From: Siphonodentalium dalli
Lineage: Eukaryota; Mollusca; Scaphopoda; Gadilida; Siphonodentaliidae
Length of the DNA stretch: 64,000 nt
Direction of reading: 5' to 3'
Assembly (NCBI GenBank): GCA_032622095.1
Contig: CP136063.1
Coordinates: 219,867,982-219,931,981 of the forward strand
The notes under the pieces are model-generated. The model saw only the letters and a list, made by a program, of their open reading frames with translations. It did not search any database and had not been told where the DNA came from. Every line of letters begins with the position of its first letter. Within the stretch, counting starts at the first letter, position 1. The position numbers were made by a program, and so were the translations under genes. Below, piece after piece: positions 32,130 through 42,130 of the stretch.

Positions 32130-32336
32130 TCTGTACGTAATTAGGATTATTGATTATTGGGTGTCTATTTTCATTCAAAGAGTCGGTGACTTTTTTTAAT
32201 TGATTGTTGAATCAAGCTGGCGATAAAAGGCATCACAGTATTAATAAATGAATGTTTGTTTCCTGACACCCGGTTCAGATGGACGTGCTATTGACGCAAC
32301 ATATTCAATTAATGCTAAATATTTTATTTCAACTCG

Positions 32337-32446
32337 ACTGAGAGCTTTCCGATGAATGGCAACAAGCCATATTTCCGACTAAATCCTGAAAAATTACCCA
32401 TAATTCTGCTGTGGTTAAGGAGTCGATTATTTAGGGCATTACTGTA
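32337..32446 (+). mobile_element. Palindromic MITE family B, copy 10, right arm only
   Basis: Begins in the loop (ACTGAGAGCTTTCCGATGAA) and runs to CATTACTGTA. The left arm is absent, so it is the only copy that is not a foldback. Confidence 0.85.
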
Positions 32447-32711
32447 TATAAAAGTCAAGGTATTTTAAACCATCCTCCTGAATGAATGCTTACCGGTATT
32501 ATATATAAATGGATGTTGTACTTATTGTGAATGGCAGCCATTAAACACTTGATGACATAAATCACAGGATACATCATTCTCTTCATGTCCCATGCAAGGA
32601 TGTGGATAATCGTATCTGACATAATTTACTACATGTCCCAGCAGAATATAGATAATCGTCCTAACAGTTTATAGAGTTGTGCATCTACAAATTAAATTAT
32701 AACTACCGGTA

Positions 32712-32934
32712 TTAACCCTTCCATGGCTTGAGCATCCTTAAATTTTGCGAAAACCCTGAGCCTTGCATATATAAGAGAATGCATTGGACTAACAATATTT
32801 ACCTTGAGTCTTGACCTTCTAAGCCAGTACATCCTACTATATATGATAAATGCGAGAATCGCATATATAAGAGAATGTACTGGTTCAGGATCTTTACTGC
32901 TGCACCAGCACATCTCCCGTCATGAACGGCTTAA
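32712..32934 (+). mobile_element. TTAA MITE, CATGACTGGAGC subfamily, decayed but TTAA-flanked
   Basis: TTAACCCTTCCATGGCTTGA (32712) and GTCATGAACGGCTTAA (32934). The first palindrome is halved; the second is ATACTATATATG...GCATATATAAGAGAATGTA. TGCTGCACCAGCACATC matches the right subterminal part of 10413-10681. Confidence 0.75.
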
Positions 32935-33174
32935 AGTGATATGAAACACTCCGATCAGGTGTTTCGAACGGAATAACAAATAATTATGCCAAAATCAATT
33001 ATTTTCATAAATTTTTTATGTAAATAGTCAGATAACAGTATCAATGTTATAAACGAATTACACACAGTGACTATTATTGGCGCATCCATTGCCATTAAGT
33101 TTATATCCAATAATGCATCCCGAATAAATCAGTAAATATTTACATTTGTGCGTTGTCAACCGTGGTGTTCTCTG

Positions 33175-33693
33175 CAGGGTTTGCGCTACCACTTGCCAAA
33201 TTTGCCATTGGCAAAAATAATTCATATTTGGCAAAAAATATTTTCATTTGGCAAAAGTTTTGGCAAGTTACTTTTTAATTCCTCAAGAAATTTGAAAAAT
33301 ATGGGTCAATCAATACTATTCATTTCAGGAAACTATCACAATATAATTATATTAGTGGTGTTTTATAAGGTCTAGGAAAAGTTCACACCTTTAATTTATT
33401 AAGACGCAGTTAATCTGATAGCAATAGTATTCATAGGTGAGGGATTACCCGTATTAAGTGCAGCGGTGGTGTTTACATAGCTGATACTCTTCTGATGAAG
33501 CAACCCATCTACAATTCTATTGTTCGGTGATTGGTTTATTGTTGTATGATAAACCACAAAATAAGACTCAATGTTGTACAAAAATATACTATCAGAGGAT
33601 AGCATTTGGCAAATTCTAAAAGAATTTGGCAACAAATATTTTCATTTGGCAAATGATTTGGCAAAAGTAAATTTTGGTCCAGCGCGGACCCTG
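33175..33693. mobile_element. hAT-like element with arrays of TTTGGCAAA near both ends
   Basis: CAGGGTTTGCGCTACCAC at the left and GTCCAGCGCGGACCCTG at the right. GTTCTCTG flanks both sides exactly (33167-33174 and 33694-33701), an 8-bp duplication. Within about 90 bp of the left end there are five TTTGGCAAA-like words, and within about 90 bp of the right end four. Clusters of short subterminal repeats are transposase-binding sites in known hAT elements. No transposase; the 519-bp size marks it as non-autonomous. Confidence 0.9.
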
Positions 33694-33922
33694 GTTCTCT
33701 GAACTGGTACAGTCGATGTGGTTGGAATTTTTGACAATCTTAGTTTATTGCTACATTCTTCCAATGGGTAAAATGTTTGGATACTAACTTATTGGTTTTA
33801 TTCAATGCAATATGTCCACAATATGTCTTTAAGGTTGTGCAGAGAGGGGCACATCTCAACATTGATTGTTGTGGAAAAATTTGTCAAAAAATAAATCTTC
33901 CAGAAATGAGGCTATTTCTTTG

Positions 33923-34323
33923 CAAGCTTGGATATAGTGTGTCTGTCATTCGCAGAATGAGGTTCCCAGAGGGTGAATTTAATGATGCTATCCCGCACAT
34001 GCAGTGGGCTAGCATCACCAAATTTAGCCTCTGGGGGCCTCAACTGTTATGGGAGACCCAGGATCATATTGAAGTTCCTCAGTTGAAGTTGGTGATGTTC
34101 ACCCATTAGTCGCCTCGATTATGCATTTTATTTTCTGCAAATTGGGGGAATAGAAACTTCCCAGAAGGGAAAAAGTAACTAAAAACAATGTTAATTTGAA
34201 ACTATAGATATTTCCTAGATGGTGAGGCCTAAGCAGAACGAGGTTCCCAGAGGGTGAATTTGGTGATGCTAACCCTCTGGAGACTTCATTCTGCAAATGA
34301 TAGACACACTAATCTCAGGCTTG
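33923..34323 (+). mobile_element. hAT-like MITE family A, second subfamily
   Basis: CAAGCTTGGATATAGTGT at the left and AATCTCAGGCTTG at the right. The right hairpin is reduced to CCCAGAGGGTGAATTTGGTG plus ACCCTCTGGAGAC. No clear 8-bp duplication. Confidence 0.78.
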
Positions 34324-34344
34324 AATAGCTGGAGCACATTTTTA

Positions 34345-35617
34345 GCTCAACTTACTTTGTAAGTTTGAGCTATTGCCATGGTTTGGCGTCCGTCGTCCGT
34401 GTGTGTCCGTGTGTCCATCAACAATTTCCTTTGGTGCGGGCTACAGGTCGTACCTTTGTTCTGATCTTTATGAAATTTGTCATGAATGTTGACATTGACA
34501 TGTAGATGGGAACGAGTCATTTCGGTGTCATTCGGCCAAAAAACATGGCCGCTGGCAGCCATCTTGGATTTCAAAATTCAATCCATTGGCGCGGGCTACA
34601 GGTCGTACTGTTCGTCTGATCATCATGAAATTTGTCATGGATGTTAATATTGACATGTAGATGGGAACGAGTGATTTTGGGGTCGTTCGGCCAAAAAAAA
34701 TGGCCGCCAGCAGCCATCTTGGATTTTACTCTTTGCATGACTAAATCCTTTGGCGCGGGCTAAAGGTTGTAGCTTTGGTCAGAACTTCATGAAATTGTTC
34801 ATGTATGTTAACAATGACATGTAGATGGGAATGAGTCATTTTGGTGTCGTTCGGCCGAAAAACATGGCCGTCAGCAGCCATCTTGGATTTTACTCTTTGC
34901 ATGACTAAATCCTTTGGCGCGGGCTAAAGGTTGTAGCTTTGGTCGGAACTTCATGAAATTGTTCATGGATGTTAACAATGACATGTAGATGGGAATGAGT
35001 CATTTTGGTGTCGTTCGGCCGAAAAACATGGCCGTCAGCAGCCATCTTGGATTTTACTCTTTACATGACTAAATCCTTTGGCGCGGGCTACAGGTCTTAC
35101 CTTTTGTCTGATGTTTATGAAATTTGTCATGAACGTTGCCATTGCATGTACATGGCCGTCAGCAGCCATCTTGGATTTTACTCTTTGCATGACTAAATCC
35201 TTTGGCGCGGGCTACAGGTCTTAGCTTTGGTCGGAACTTCATGAAATTTTTCAAGGATGTTAACAATGACATGTAGATGGGAACGAGTCATTTTGGGGTC
35301 GTTCGGCCAAAAAACATGGCCGCCAGCAGCCATCTTGGATTTTACTCTTTGCATGACTAAATCCTTTGTCGCGGGCTACAGGTCGTAGCTTTGGTCAGAT
35401 CTTCATGAAATTTGTCATGGAAGTTAACAATGACATGTAGATGGGAACGAGTCCTTTGGGGTCAATTGGCCAAAAAACATGGCCGTCAGCAGCCATCTTG
35501 GATTTTACTCTTTGCATGACTAAATCCTTTGGCACAGGTCAGACATTGCAATTAGCACCTTTCCTTTCCTATATACTGTCAACCATTAAATTATTCCCCT
35601 ACCTAAGTTGAGCTACA
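34345..35617. mobile_element. Dispersed element with internal 164-bp tandem units
   Basis: TAGCTCAACTTACTTTG (34350) and CTAAGTTGAGCTA (ends 35615) form short inverted ends; the left one also folds on itself (AGCTCAAACTTAC). The interior is a tandem array: CTAAATCCTTTGG-type words at 34741, 34904, 35069, 35193, 35357 and 35520 give about 164-bp spacing with one unit shortened to 124. Each unit has TGGCGCGGGCTA, ACATGTAGATGGGAACGAGT and CAGCAGCCATCTTGGATTTT. Frames inside follow the repeat. Class unknown. Confidence 0.7.
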
Positions 35618-35641
35618 GTGTCATTGATGAAAGTATTGGTT

Positions 35642-35871
35642 TATTTAGGGGATAAAACATGCTGTCTGTTGTGAAAGGAAAAAGTAACTAAAAACAATGT
35701 TAATTTGAGACCATAGATAATTCCCAGAAGTGGAGGCCTAAGCAGAATGAGGTCCCCAGAAGGTGAATTTAGTGAGCTAGCCTGCTATGTGTGCATTGTG
35801 TGGTAGCATCACTAAATTCACCCGCTGGTGACCTCATTCTTCAAATGACAGACACACTATTTCAAGGCTTG
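35642..35871 (-). mobile_element. hAT-like MITE family A, truncated right part
   Basis: Starts inside the second-subfamily core (AAAAAGTAACTAAAAACAAT, about 35,679) and ends TATTTCAAGGCTTG. The hairpin centre is enlarged (CTATGTGTGCATTGTGTGG). Confidence 0.75.
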
Positions 35872-36105
35872 TCATCGCATGATATTGTGTGATTAACTTT
35901 TTAATGGTATCATCCATAGTCTGCATAGAAATAGAGGACTTACTTAAATATTAATGGTAATCACAGTACCATACCACACAGGGGCCTGAAGGTTCAAATG
36001 GAGAGAAGACACTGCAGACGCCTCTCTATGTTAACATATTAAGGAGAGGTTGTTAAGGTACCTAAATCCCGATGGATGTTTAGACAGAAGGGCAGACGTT
36101 TCGAG

Positions 36106-36515
36106 CAAGCCTTGAAATAGTATATCTCTGCCCAGGGACCTCATACTACTTAAGCCTCATCTTCTGGGAAGTTTCTATTGTCTCAAACTAACATTGTTTT
36201 TAGTTACTTTTTCCCTTCTGTTCAGTTTATATCCCCTTATTTGCAGAAGATAATTACATAATCGAGGTGCCTAATGGGTGAACATCGCCAACTTCATCTG
36301 GGGAACTTCTGTCTGAAACTTCTTTATTATTACATATGGGAACCATTTGGGAACCTCAATCTGAATATATATCTCCCATAGCAGTTGAGGCCTCAGCAGA
36401 ATGAGGTTCCCAGAGGGTGAATTTGGTGATGTTAACCCAGCGTACAGAGTAGCATCACTAAATTCATCCTCTGGGGGCCTCATTCTGCATGACAAACACA
36501 CTATTTTAAGTCTTG
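36106..36515 (+). mobile_element. hAT-like MITE family A, second subfamily
   Basis: CAAGCCTTGAAATAGT at the left, TATTTTAAGTCTTG at the right. The left hairpin retains one arm only. Flanks GTTTCGAG and GTATTGAG agree at 6 of 8 bases. The core also contains a short extra piece with ATTTGGGAACCTCAATCTGA typical of subfamily one, so the copy looks mosaic. Confidence 0.75.
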
Positions 36516-36659
36516 GTATTGAGGGTCGAAGAAAATCTTGTCAGAGGAAAAATAACTGGTACTCGTACCTACAATCTGATACACTGAGAAATGTCAAGAA
36601 CCATGATGACATCATTGCTGTACAATCAGCGGACATTCAAAATTGATTGATTTTATTTT

Positions 36660-37025
36660 TATACATCTGTTTTAAAAAAATGGGACGTATCATGTTATTG
36701 GTCCATCTGTCCATCTGTCCATCTGTCCATCCATCCGTTCTCTTTTGGTTTCTGGATGATAACTTTAGATAGCCTCAAATTTGGTATATAGGTTTTCTAA
36801 CATAAAATACAGGTCCCAAATTCAGGTTCTGCCCTCCAATTTTCACCAGAGTTATGGCCCTTTTTGTTGGAATTTGTACTAATTTTGTTTTCCGGATGAT
36901 AACTTTAGATAGTCTCAACGGAATAGAATTAAATTTGGTATGTGCATGAGTTTACTTGCCCAAAATACCTGTCAAGTTTGAATTTGAGTTCCTCCCCCTT
37001 TGTTTGAATTAGTACGGGCGTAGCA
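36660..37025 (+). repeat. Dispersed repeat with CCATCTGT runs
   Basis: TTTTAAAAAAATGGGACGTA, then GTCCATCTGTCCATCTGTCC, then phrases shared with 4,795-6,590 and 40,440-41,565 (GATGATAACTTTAGATAG, ACCAGAGTTATGGCCCTTTT). It ends GTACGGGCGTAGCAATGCTC. Confidence 0.6.
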
Positions 37026-37061
37026 ATGCTCTTGTTTGAGGTTTATCGTTGTTACAGTAAC

Positions 37062-37249
37062 TACAGTAATGCCCTAAATAATCCACTCCTTAACCACAGC
37101 AGAATAATGGGTAACTTTTCAGGATTTAGTCGGAAATATGGCTTGTTGCCATTAATTGGAAAGCTCTCGGTGAGAGCTTTCCGATGAATGGCAACAAGCC
37201 ATATTTCCGACTAAATCCTGAAAAGTTGATTATTTAGGGCACTACTGTA
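37062..37249. mobile_element. Palindromic MITE family B, copy 11
   Basis: TA flanks. The left arm is complete with AGAATAATGGGTAAC; the right arm jumps from CTGAAAAGTT to GATTATTTAGGGC, losing about 32 bp. Confidence 0.87.
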
Positions 37250-37932
37250 GGCCTTATCAAGACTTCGCCAATTTTGTAGGAATAAAGACCCCACAGAGGG
37301 TTATATTCACGTAGAAATCACTCCACTCTACTGAACAAATAAACTACAGATTGACCCATGTTAAACATCTCACAAACGTGTGCAGATAAATGAATCAGGT
37401 TAACGTCCATTTGCTGGGATCACAAATCCGTGCCGATCGGCAATCAAACCAGGACAGCTTGTGTTGACCTAATGCATTATGCACCTTTCCAACTGAGCCA
37501 CTGTATCAAATTTTTCACTCACTCAGCAGCTTCTAATCTTCATGGGTAGAAAACGTTGATAACATTGACGACTAATTTACAAAGCTTGTCTTACTGATAA
37601 CGGAATAACTGTGTGTTCTACTTTTGGTTATCAAACTTGTCAACTCCCTTCAACAATGGCAAAGTCAGCCCACGCAATGCAAACACTTACATTGCATATA
37701 ATATTAAGAAGAAAAAATGTCCACTGTATTGGCTTACTCACCAGATAAAACCGATATCCCTGTATAAGTACTATACCAGTATAACCTAACCATGTCTGAG
37801 CATAGGAATTGTGTTTAATGAGGCAGTACCAGCACTATATCAACAGCAATTTGATCCACAGCAAAAATCACAACACAGACGAGTGCAAACCACTTCTATA
37901 CACTCAAATGTTGATCGAGATGCCATATACAT
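37250..37932. other. No recognisable feature
   Basis: About 680 bp without a credible frame, tandem repeat or transposon end. It is slightly less AT-rich than its surroundings and could be single-copy DNA. Confidence 0.45.
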
Positions 37933-38122
37933 GCAGTAATGCTCTAAGTAATTGACTTCTTAACCACAGCAGAATTATGGGTAACTTTCAGGATTTAGTC
38001 GGAAATATGGCTTGTTGCCATTCATCGGAAAGCTCTCAGGGAGAGCTAAACCGACTAAATCCTGAAAAGTTACCCATAATTCAGCTGTGGTTAAGAAGTC
38101 GATTACTTAGGGCATTACTATA
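37933..38122. mobile_element. Palindromic MITE family B, copy 12
   Basis: Left flank TG rather than TA (ATGCAGTAATGCTC); right tip GGCATTACTATA. The inner right arm is lost (GGGAGAGCTAAACCGACTAA). Confidence 0.83.
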
Positions 38123-38163
38123 TTATAGAGTCCTTTACCATGAATTCAAAGTGAATAGATGTA

Positions 38164-38330
38164 TTAACTGTTCCATGACTGGAGCTTCCTGAAATTTGGT
38201 GAAAACCCTGTGCCAATGTATTCTCTTATATATGCGAGTCTCTCAAAGGGAGCCCTACATATATAATAGAATACATTGGCCTAACAATATTTACCGTGAC
38301 CTTGTAAGCTAATGCATTCTCTCATGTTAT
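38164..38330 (+). mobile_element. Truncated TTAA MITE, CATGACTGGAGC subfamily
   Basis: TTAACTGTTCCATGACTGGA, one full palindrome (GCCAATGTATTCTCTTATAT ... AATACATTGGC) and the start of the second (TAATGCATTCTCTCATG), then unrelated sequence. Confidence 0.75.
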
Positions 38331-38408
38331 CATGAACGTGGCAACAGAGTCTCACCCCTTGATCATGCCATCAATCTCTACTCCAGCTACACATGTAGAA
38401 ATCATACT

Positions 38409-38659
38409 CAAGCCTTGAAATAGTGTCCGTCATTTGCAGAATGAGGTCCCCAGAGGGTGAATTTGGTGATGCTACCCCGCATAGCGGGCTATCATCACCA
38501 AATTCACCCTCTGGGGACCTCATTCTGCTTACACCTCAGCAGAATGAGGTCCCCAGAGGGAGAATTTGGTGATGCTAGCCCGCAATGCGGGGTAGCATCA
38601 CTAAATTCACCCTCTGGGGACCTCATTCTGCAAATGACAGACACACTATTCAAGGCTTG
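38409..38659 (+). mobile_element. hAT-like MITE family A, core-less copy
   Basis: CAAGCCTTGAAATAGTG and CACTATTCAAGGCTTG. Both hairpins are close to perfect (centres ACCCCGCATAGCGGGCT and TAGCCCGCAATGCGGGGTA) and joined by TTACACCTCA as in 31,878-32,129. Flanks do not match. Confidence 0.88.
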
Positions 38660-38694
38660 GTTCAAAACCTGGGAACCTTTTGATATTGTGACAG

Positions 38695-38733
38695 GGAATT
38701 CTATAAGTTTACAACATTGCAAAAACAGTGCAG
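38695..38733 (+). other. Possible mini-exon with strong donor (weak)
   Basis: ATATTGTGACAG precedes and CAGGTAAGAT follows a 39-bp open stretch. The donor word and its continuation (GTAAGATATTTCTTAGTTAA) closely resemble the 27-bp repeat unit that starts at 39,410. Exon status is speculative. Confidence 0.18.
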
Positions 38734-38895
38734 GTAAGATATTTCTTAGTTAATAAAATCTGTTCCTTAATAATTTATTTCACTGTAGGTGAAGGTACCA
38801 AGCACAATATATTTTATTGCCTTATAATATTATCTTGATGGCGTTAACTTTTCTGACTATGGTTTTCTTGTTAGATATGTTGTGTGCTTGATCAG

Positions 38896-39312
38896 CAAGC
38901 CTGAGTTTAGTGTGCCTGTCATTTGCAGAATGAGGTCCCCAGAGGGTGAATTTAGTGACGCTATCCCACATAGCGGGCTAGCATCACCAAATTCAACATC
39001 TGGGGGCCTCATTCTGCATGGCCTTATCTGCTATAGGCGACATAGACTCAGATTTGAAGTTCCCAAATGGTGAATATTGTGATGTTCACCCATTGGGAAC
39101 CTTGATTAATGACGTGTGTTGTCTACCAATTTGGGGATATAGAGAAACTAAACTAAAAAAGAAATAGAATCTATGTGAAGAAGTTTCTATAGAAATTTGA
39201 TAATAAAGAAACTTTCCAGAGAAGATGAGGTCCCAGAGGGTGAATTTGGTCACTAAATTCACCCTCTGGGGACCTCATTCTGCAAATGACAGGCACACTA
39301 TATCCAGGCTTG
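38896..39312 (-). mobile_element. hAT-like MITE family A, first subfamily, full length
   Basis: CAAGCCTGAG (38896) and CCAGGCTTG (39312). Flanks TTGATCAG and CTGATCAG agree at 7 of 8 bases. The core is on the minus strand. The right hairpin has lost its centre (GGTGAATTTGGTCACTAAATTC). Confidence 0.9.
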
Positions 39313-39370
39313 CTGATCAGGACAATGTGTGGCTCTGTTCGTATAGAAATATTTTTTGTTATCGTTACAG

Positions 39371-39419
39371 GGTTCAAATGGGAGGATGAGGTTTTGCTGG
39401 CAGAAAGAGAAGCCACCGG
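39371..39419 (+). other. Possible short exon at the edge of a minisatellite (weak)
   Basis: TTTTGTTATCGTTACAG resembles an acceptor; the 49 bases after it are open in two frames and end AGCCACCGG before GTAAGATATC. The last bases and donor are also the first unit of the 27-bp array. It may be an exon whose donor end was amplified, or simply the array edge. Confidence 0.2.
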
Positions 39420-40310
39420 GTAAGATATCATAGTTTAAGCCACGGGTAAGATATATTTGTTTAAGCCACCAGGTAAGATATCTTAGTTTAAGCCACCGGG
39501 TAAGATATCTTAGTTTAAGCCACCGGGTAAGATATCTTAGTTTAAGCCACCGGGTAAGATATCTTAGTTTAAGCCACCAGGTAAGATACCTTAGTTTAAG
39601 CCACCGGGTAAGATATCTTAGTTTAAGCCACCAGGTAAGATATCTTAGTTTAAGCCACCGGGTAAGATACCTTAGTTTAAGCCACCAGGTAAGATATCTT
39701 AATTTAAGCCACTGGGTAAGATACCTTAGTTTAAGCCACCGGGTAAGATATCTTAGTTTAAGCCACCGGGTAAGATAGCTTAGTTTAAGCCACCAGGTAA
39801 TATACCTTAGTTTAAGCCACCGGGTAAGATATCTTAGTTTAAGCCACAGGTAAGATATCTTAGTTTAAGCCACCGGGTAAGATATCTTAGTTTAAGCCAC
39901 CAGGTAAGATATCTTAGTTTGAGCCACCGGGTAAGATATCTTAGTTTGAGCCACCAGGTAAGATATCTTAGTTTACACCAATGGGTAAGATATCTTAGTT
40001 TAAGCCACATGGTAAGATATCTTAGTTTAAGCCACAGGGTAAGATATCTTAGTTTAAGCCACCGGGTAAGATATCTTAGTTTAAGCCACCAGGTAAGATA
40101 TCTTTGTTTAAGCCACAGGGTAAGATATCTGTGTTTAAGCCACATGGTAAGATATCTTTGTTTAAGCCACAGGGTAAGATATCTTTGTTTAAGGTTCCTC
40201 ACTGCCACTGGGTAAGATATCCTAGTTCAACGTTCCTCATCGCCATTGGGTAAGATATCTTAATTTAAGGTTCTTCGTCATCACCGGGTAAGATATCTTA
40301 ATTTAATGTT
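39410..40310. repeat. 27-bp tandem repeat, about 32 units
   Basis: Consensus AAGCCACCGGGTAAGATATC followed by TTAGTTT. Each unit carries the 12-bp palindrome TAAGATATCTTA and a CAGGTAAGA or CGGGTAAGA word. The last three units (after 40,190) are longer and diverged, with GTTCCTCA in place of GCCAC. Since 27 is a multiple of three, both strands stay open with 9-residue repeats (SLSHRVRYL; RWLKLRYLT); these frames have no start context and are repeat by-products. Confidence 0.95.
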
Positions 40311-40439
40311 CCTCTTCCTTTAACTTAAACCCTTTGAAATTGATTATGATTCAGTGTTAAAAGAATGTATTTAATATTACTTATTCTAGTGATATCAAGA
40401 CAATATTAGCAGACAATTGGCGAGAACCGTAGCATGGAT

Positions 40440-41565
40440 AAATTTATATATGCCTGTTTTAAAAATGGGACATAATATTTTTTGTCTGTCCATCTGACAC
40501 TCTGTACGGACAGTGGGGTGCCCCCGTATTGTACATGTAGCTCTCAGGTGGGTATGTCCATCCATCCATCCCTCTGTTCATATTTTGTTTGTGAATGATA
40601 AATTTAATTCTACTGAACAAAATGGAATGAAATTAGGTATTTAGGTTCACTACCATAAATACAGGTCAATTTAAGTCTGGCCACCCATTTTACCAGAGTT
40701 ATGGCCATTTGTTGAAATTTGGGCTCAATTTTTTTTCTTCAGAAGTTAACTTTATTAACCCTTTACCCAACAGGATGGCCCTGTGCCAATGCATTCTCTT
40801 ATATATGCGAGTCGACCATAGGTCGCCTCGCATATATAAGAGAATGCATTGGCTTAACACATTAAAAATTATAAAATTGTTAAAGAATGTAAGAAAAAAT
40901 GGTAAAAAGTATTAAAAAAAGATTTGTTTTAGGCCAATGCATTCTCTTATATATGCAAGGCGACCTATGGTCGACTCGCATATATAAGAGAATGCATTGG
41001 CACAGGGAATAACTGTAACCATCACAATGTGGTCAATGAGCCGGTTCCAATGATACCCATATTTGTATGGTTCTATTGAGACAGACCGAAGATATTTTAG
41101 GCTGTTGAAGCTTTATTTGGCCGGTTTTGGCCGGTTTGTTGGGTAAAGGGTTAATGTTAACTGAATAGAATGAATGCCAATTTTAATGAGAGACCTCTTT
41201 AGACTAAAGTTGAAATTCGGGGGTTTTTTATTTCCGGATGACAATATCTGTTAATAATGTTGACAAAGTAAACAGTATGAGGCCTGATTTTTATATGCCC
41301 GAATTTGGTATGTGTGCTTAATAGTGCAAAATACATGTCAAATTCGAATTTGGGTTCTGCCCGCCAATTTTTACCAGAGTGATGGCCATTTTTGTTGGAA
41401 TTGGCACTCAATTTTCGTTTCTGGATGATAACTTTTGTAAGTCTGAACTGAATGGAATGAAATTTTGTATAGGCGTTTACTGGCCCAAAATACAGGTCAA
41501 ATTTTAAATTGGGTTTGCCTGACAATTTTCACCAGACTAATGGCCCTCTGTTGGAATTACCACGG
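40440..41565 (+). repeat. Dispersed repeat interrupted by a TTAA MITE
   Basis: TGTTTTAAAAATGGGACATA at the start and phrases such as ACCAGAGTTATGGCCATTTG and ACCAGACTAATGGCC later place it with 36,660-37,025. The piece at 40,755-41,154 is an inserted family C element. GGACAGTGGGGTGCCCCCGT near 40,508 is a local GC-rich dyad. Confidence 0.6.
40755..41154 (+). mobile_element. TTAA MITE family C, copy 6
   Basis: TTAA at 40755-40758 and 41151-41154, inserted into the dispersed repeat, so it is younger than that repeat. Ends CCCTTTACCCAACAGGATGG and CGGTTTGTTGGGTAAAGGG. The second palindrome has one arm change (ATGCAAGGCGACC). Confidence 0.9.
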
Positions 41566-41900
41566 ATGTAGTTGTTATTGATACATGGTACCTCCTATCT
41601 AAAACATTAAAAGCGAAAGCATACTAATTCCCATATGGTTTATAGTCATGGTTGATGAGACCTTTTATGACCACTTTAATAAGTCAAGCATAGCAGATTA
41701 TAAATAAATAGCAAGCAGTCCCGATATCCGTGACATAGATTTTCCAGCAGCAGTTCCTGTACTAGAATATGGCATGACTTGTATCGATATGAGTGATGCC
41801 TTGACTTGCTTTCTCTTAACAATAATAAGGTAGATTTCAATCAGTGCTCTGAAATGTACACCTGTCACTGACAGGTCACTCACTGTCTCTGGGTTACAAG

Positions 41901-42117
41901 TACAGTAGTTCCCTTAGTAATCGACCCCTTAACCACAGCAGAATTATGGGTAATTTTTCAGGATTTAGTCGGAAATATGGCTTGTTGCCATTCATCGGAA
42001 AGCTCTCACTGAGAGCTTTTCGATGAATTGCAACAAGCCATATTTCCGACTAAATCCTGAAAAATTACCCATAATTCTGCTGTAGTTAAGGGGTCGATTA
42101 TTTAGCGCATTACTGTA
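41901..42117. mobile_element. Palindromic MITE family B, copy 13
   Basis: TA flanks. Both arms carry GACCCCTTAACC or its complement (GTTAAGGGGTCG) where other copies have GACTCCTTAACC, another change seen on both arms. Tip changes (CAGTAGTTCCC; AGCGCATTACTG) are one-sided. Confidence 0.9.
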
Positions 42118-42130
42118 GATCCTATGTATT

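Noticed and set aside
39360-39385. tRNA or SINE B-box (GGTTCAAAT)
   Set aside because: No matching A-box at the right distance and no cloverleaf could be drawn.
39834-40215. Open frames of 124 and 98 codons with 9-residue repeats
   Set aside because: They follow the 27-bp tandem repeat on both strands at once. The repeat length is a multiple of three, which keeps frames open without selection.
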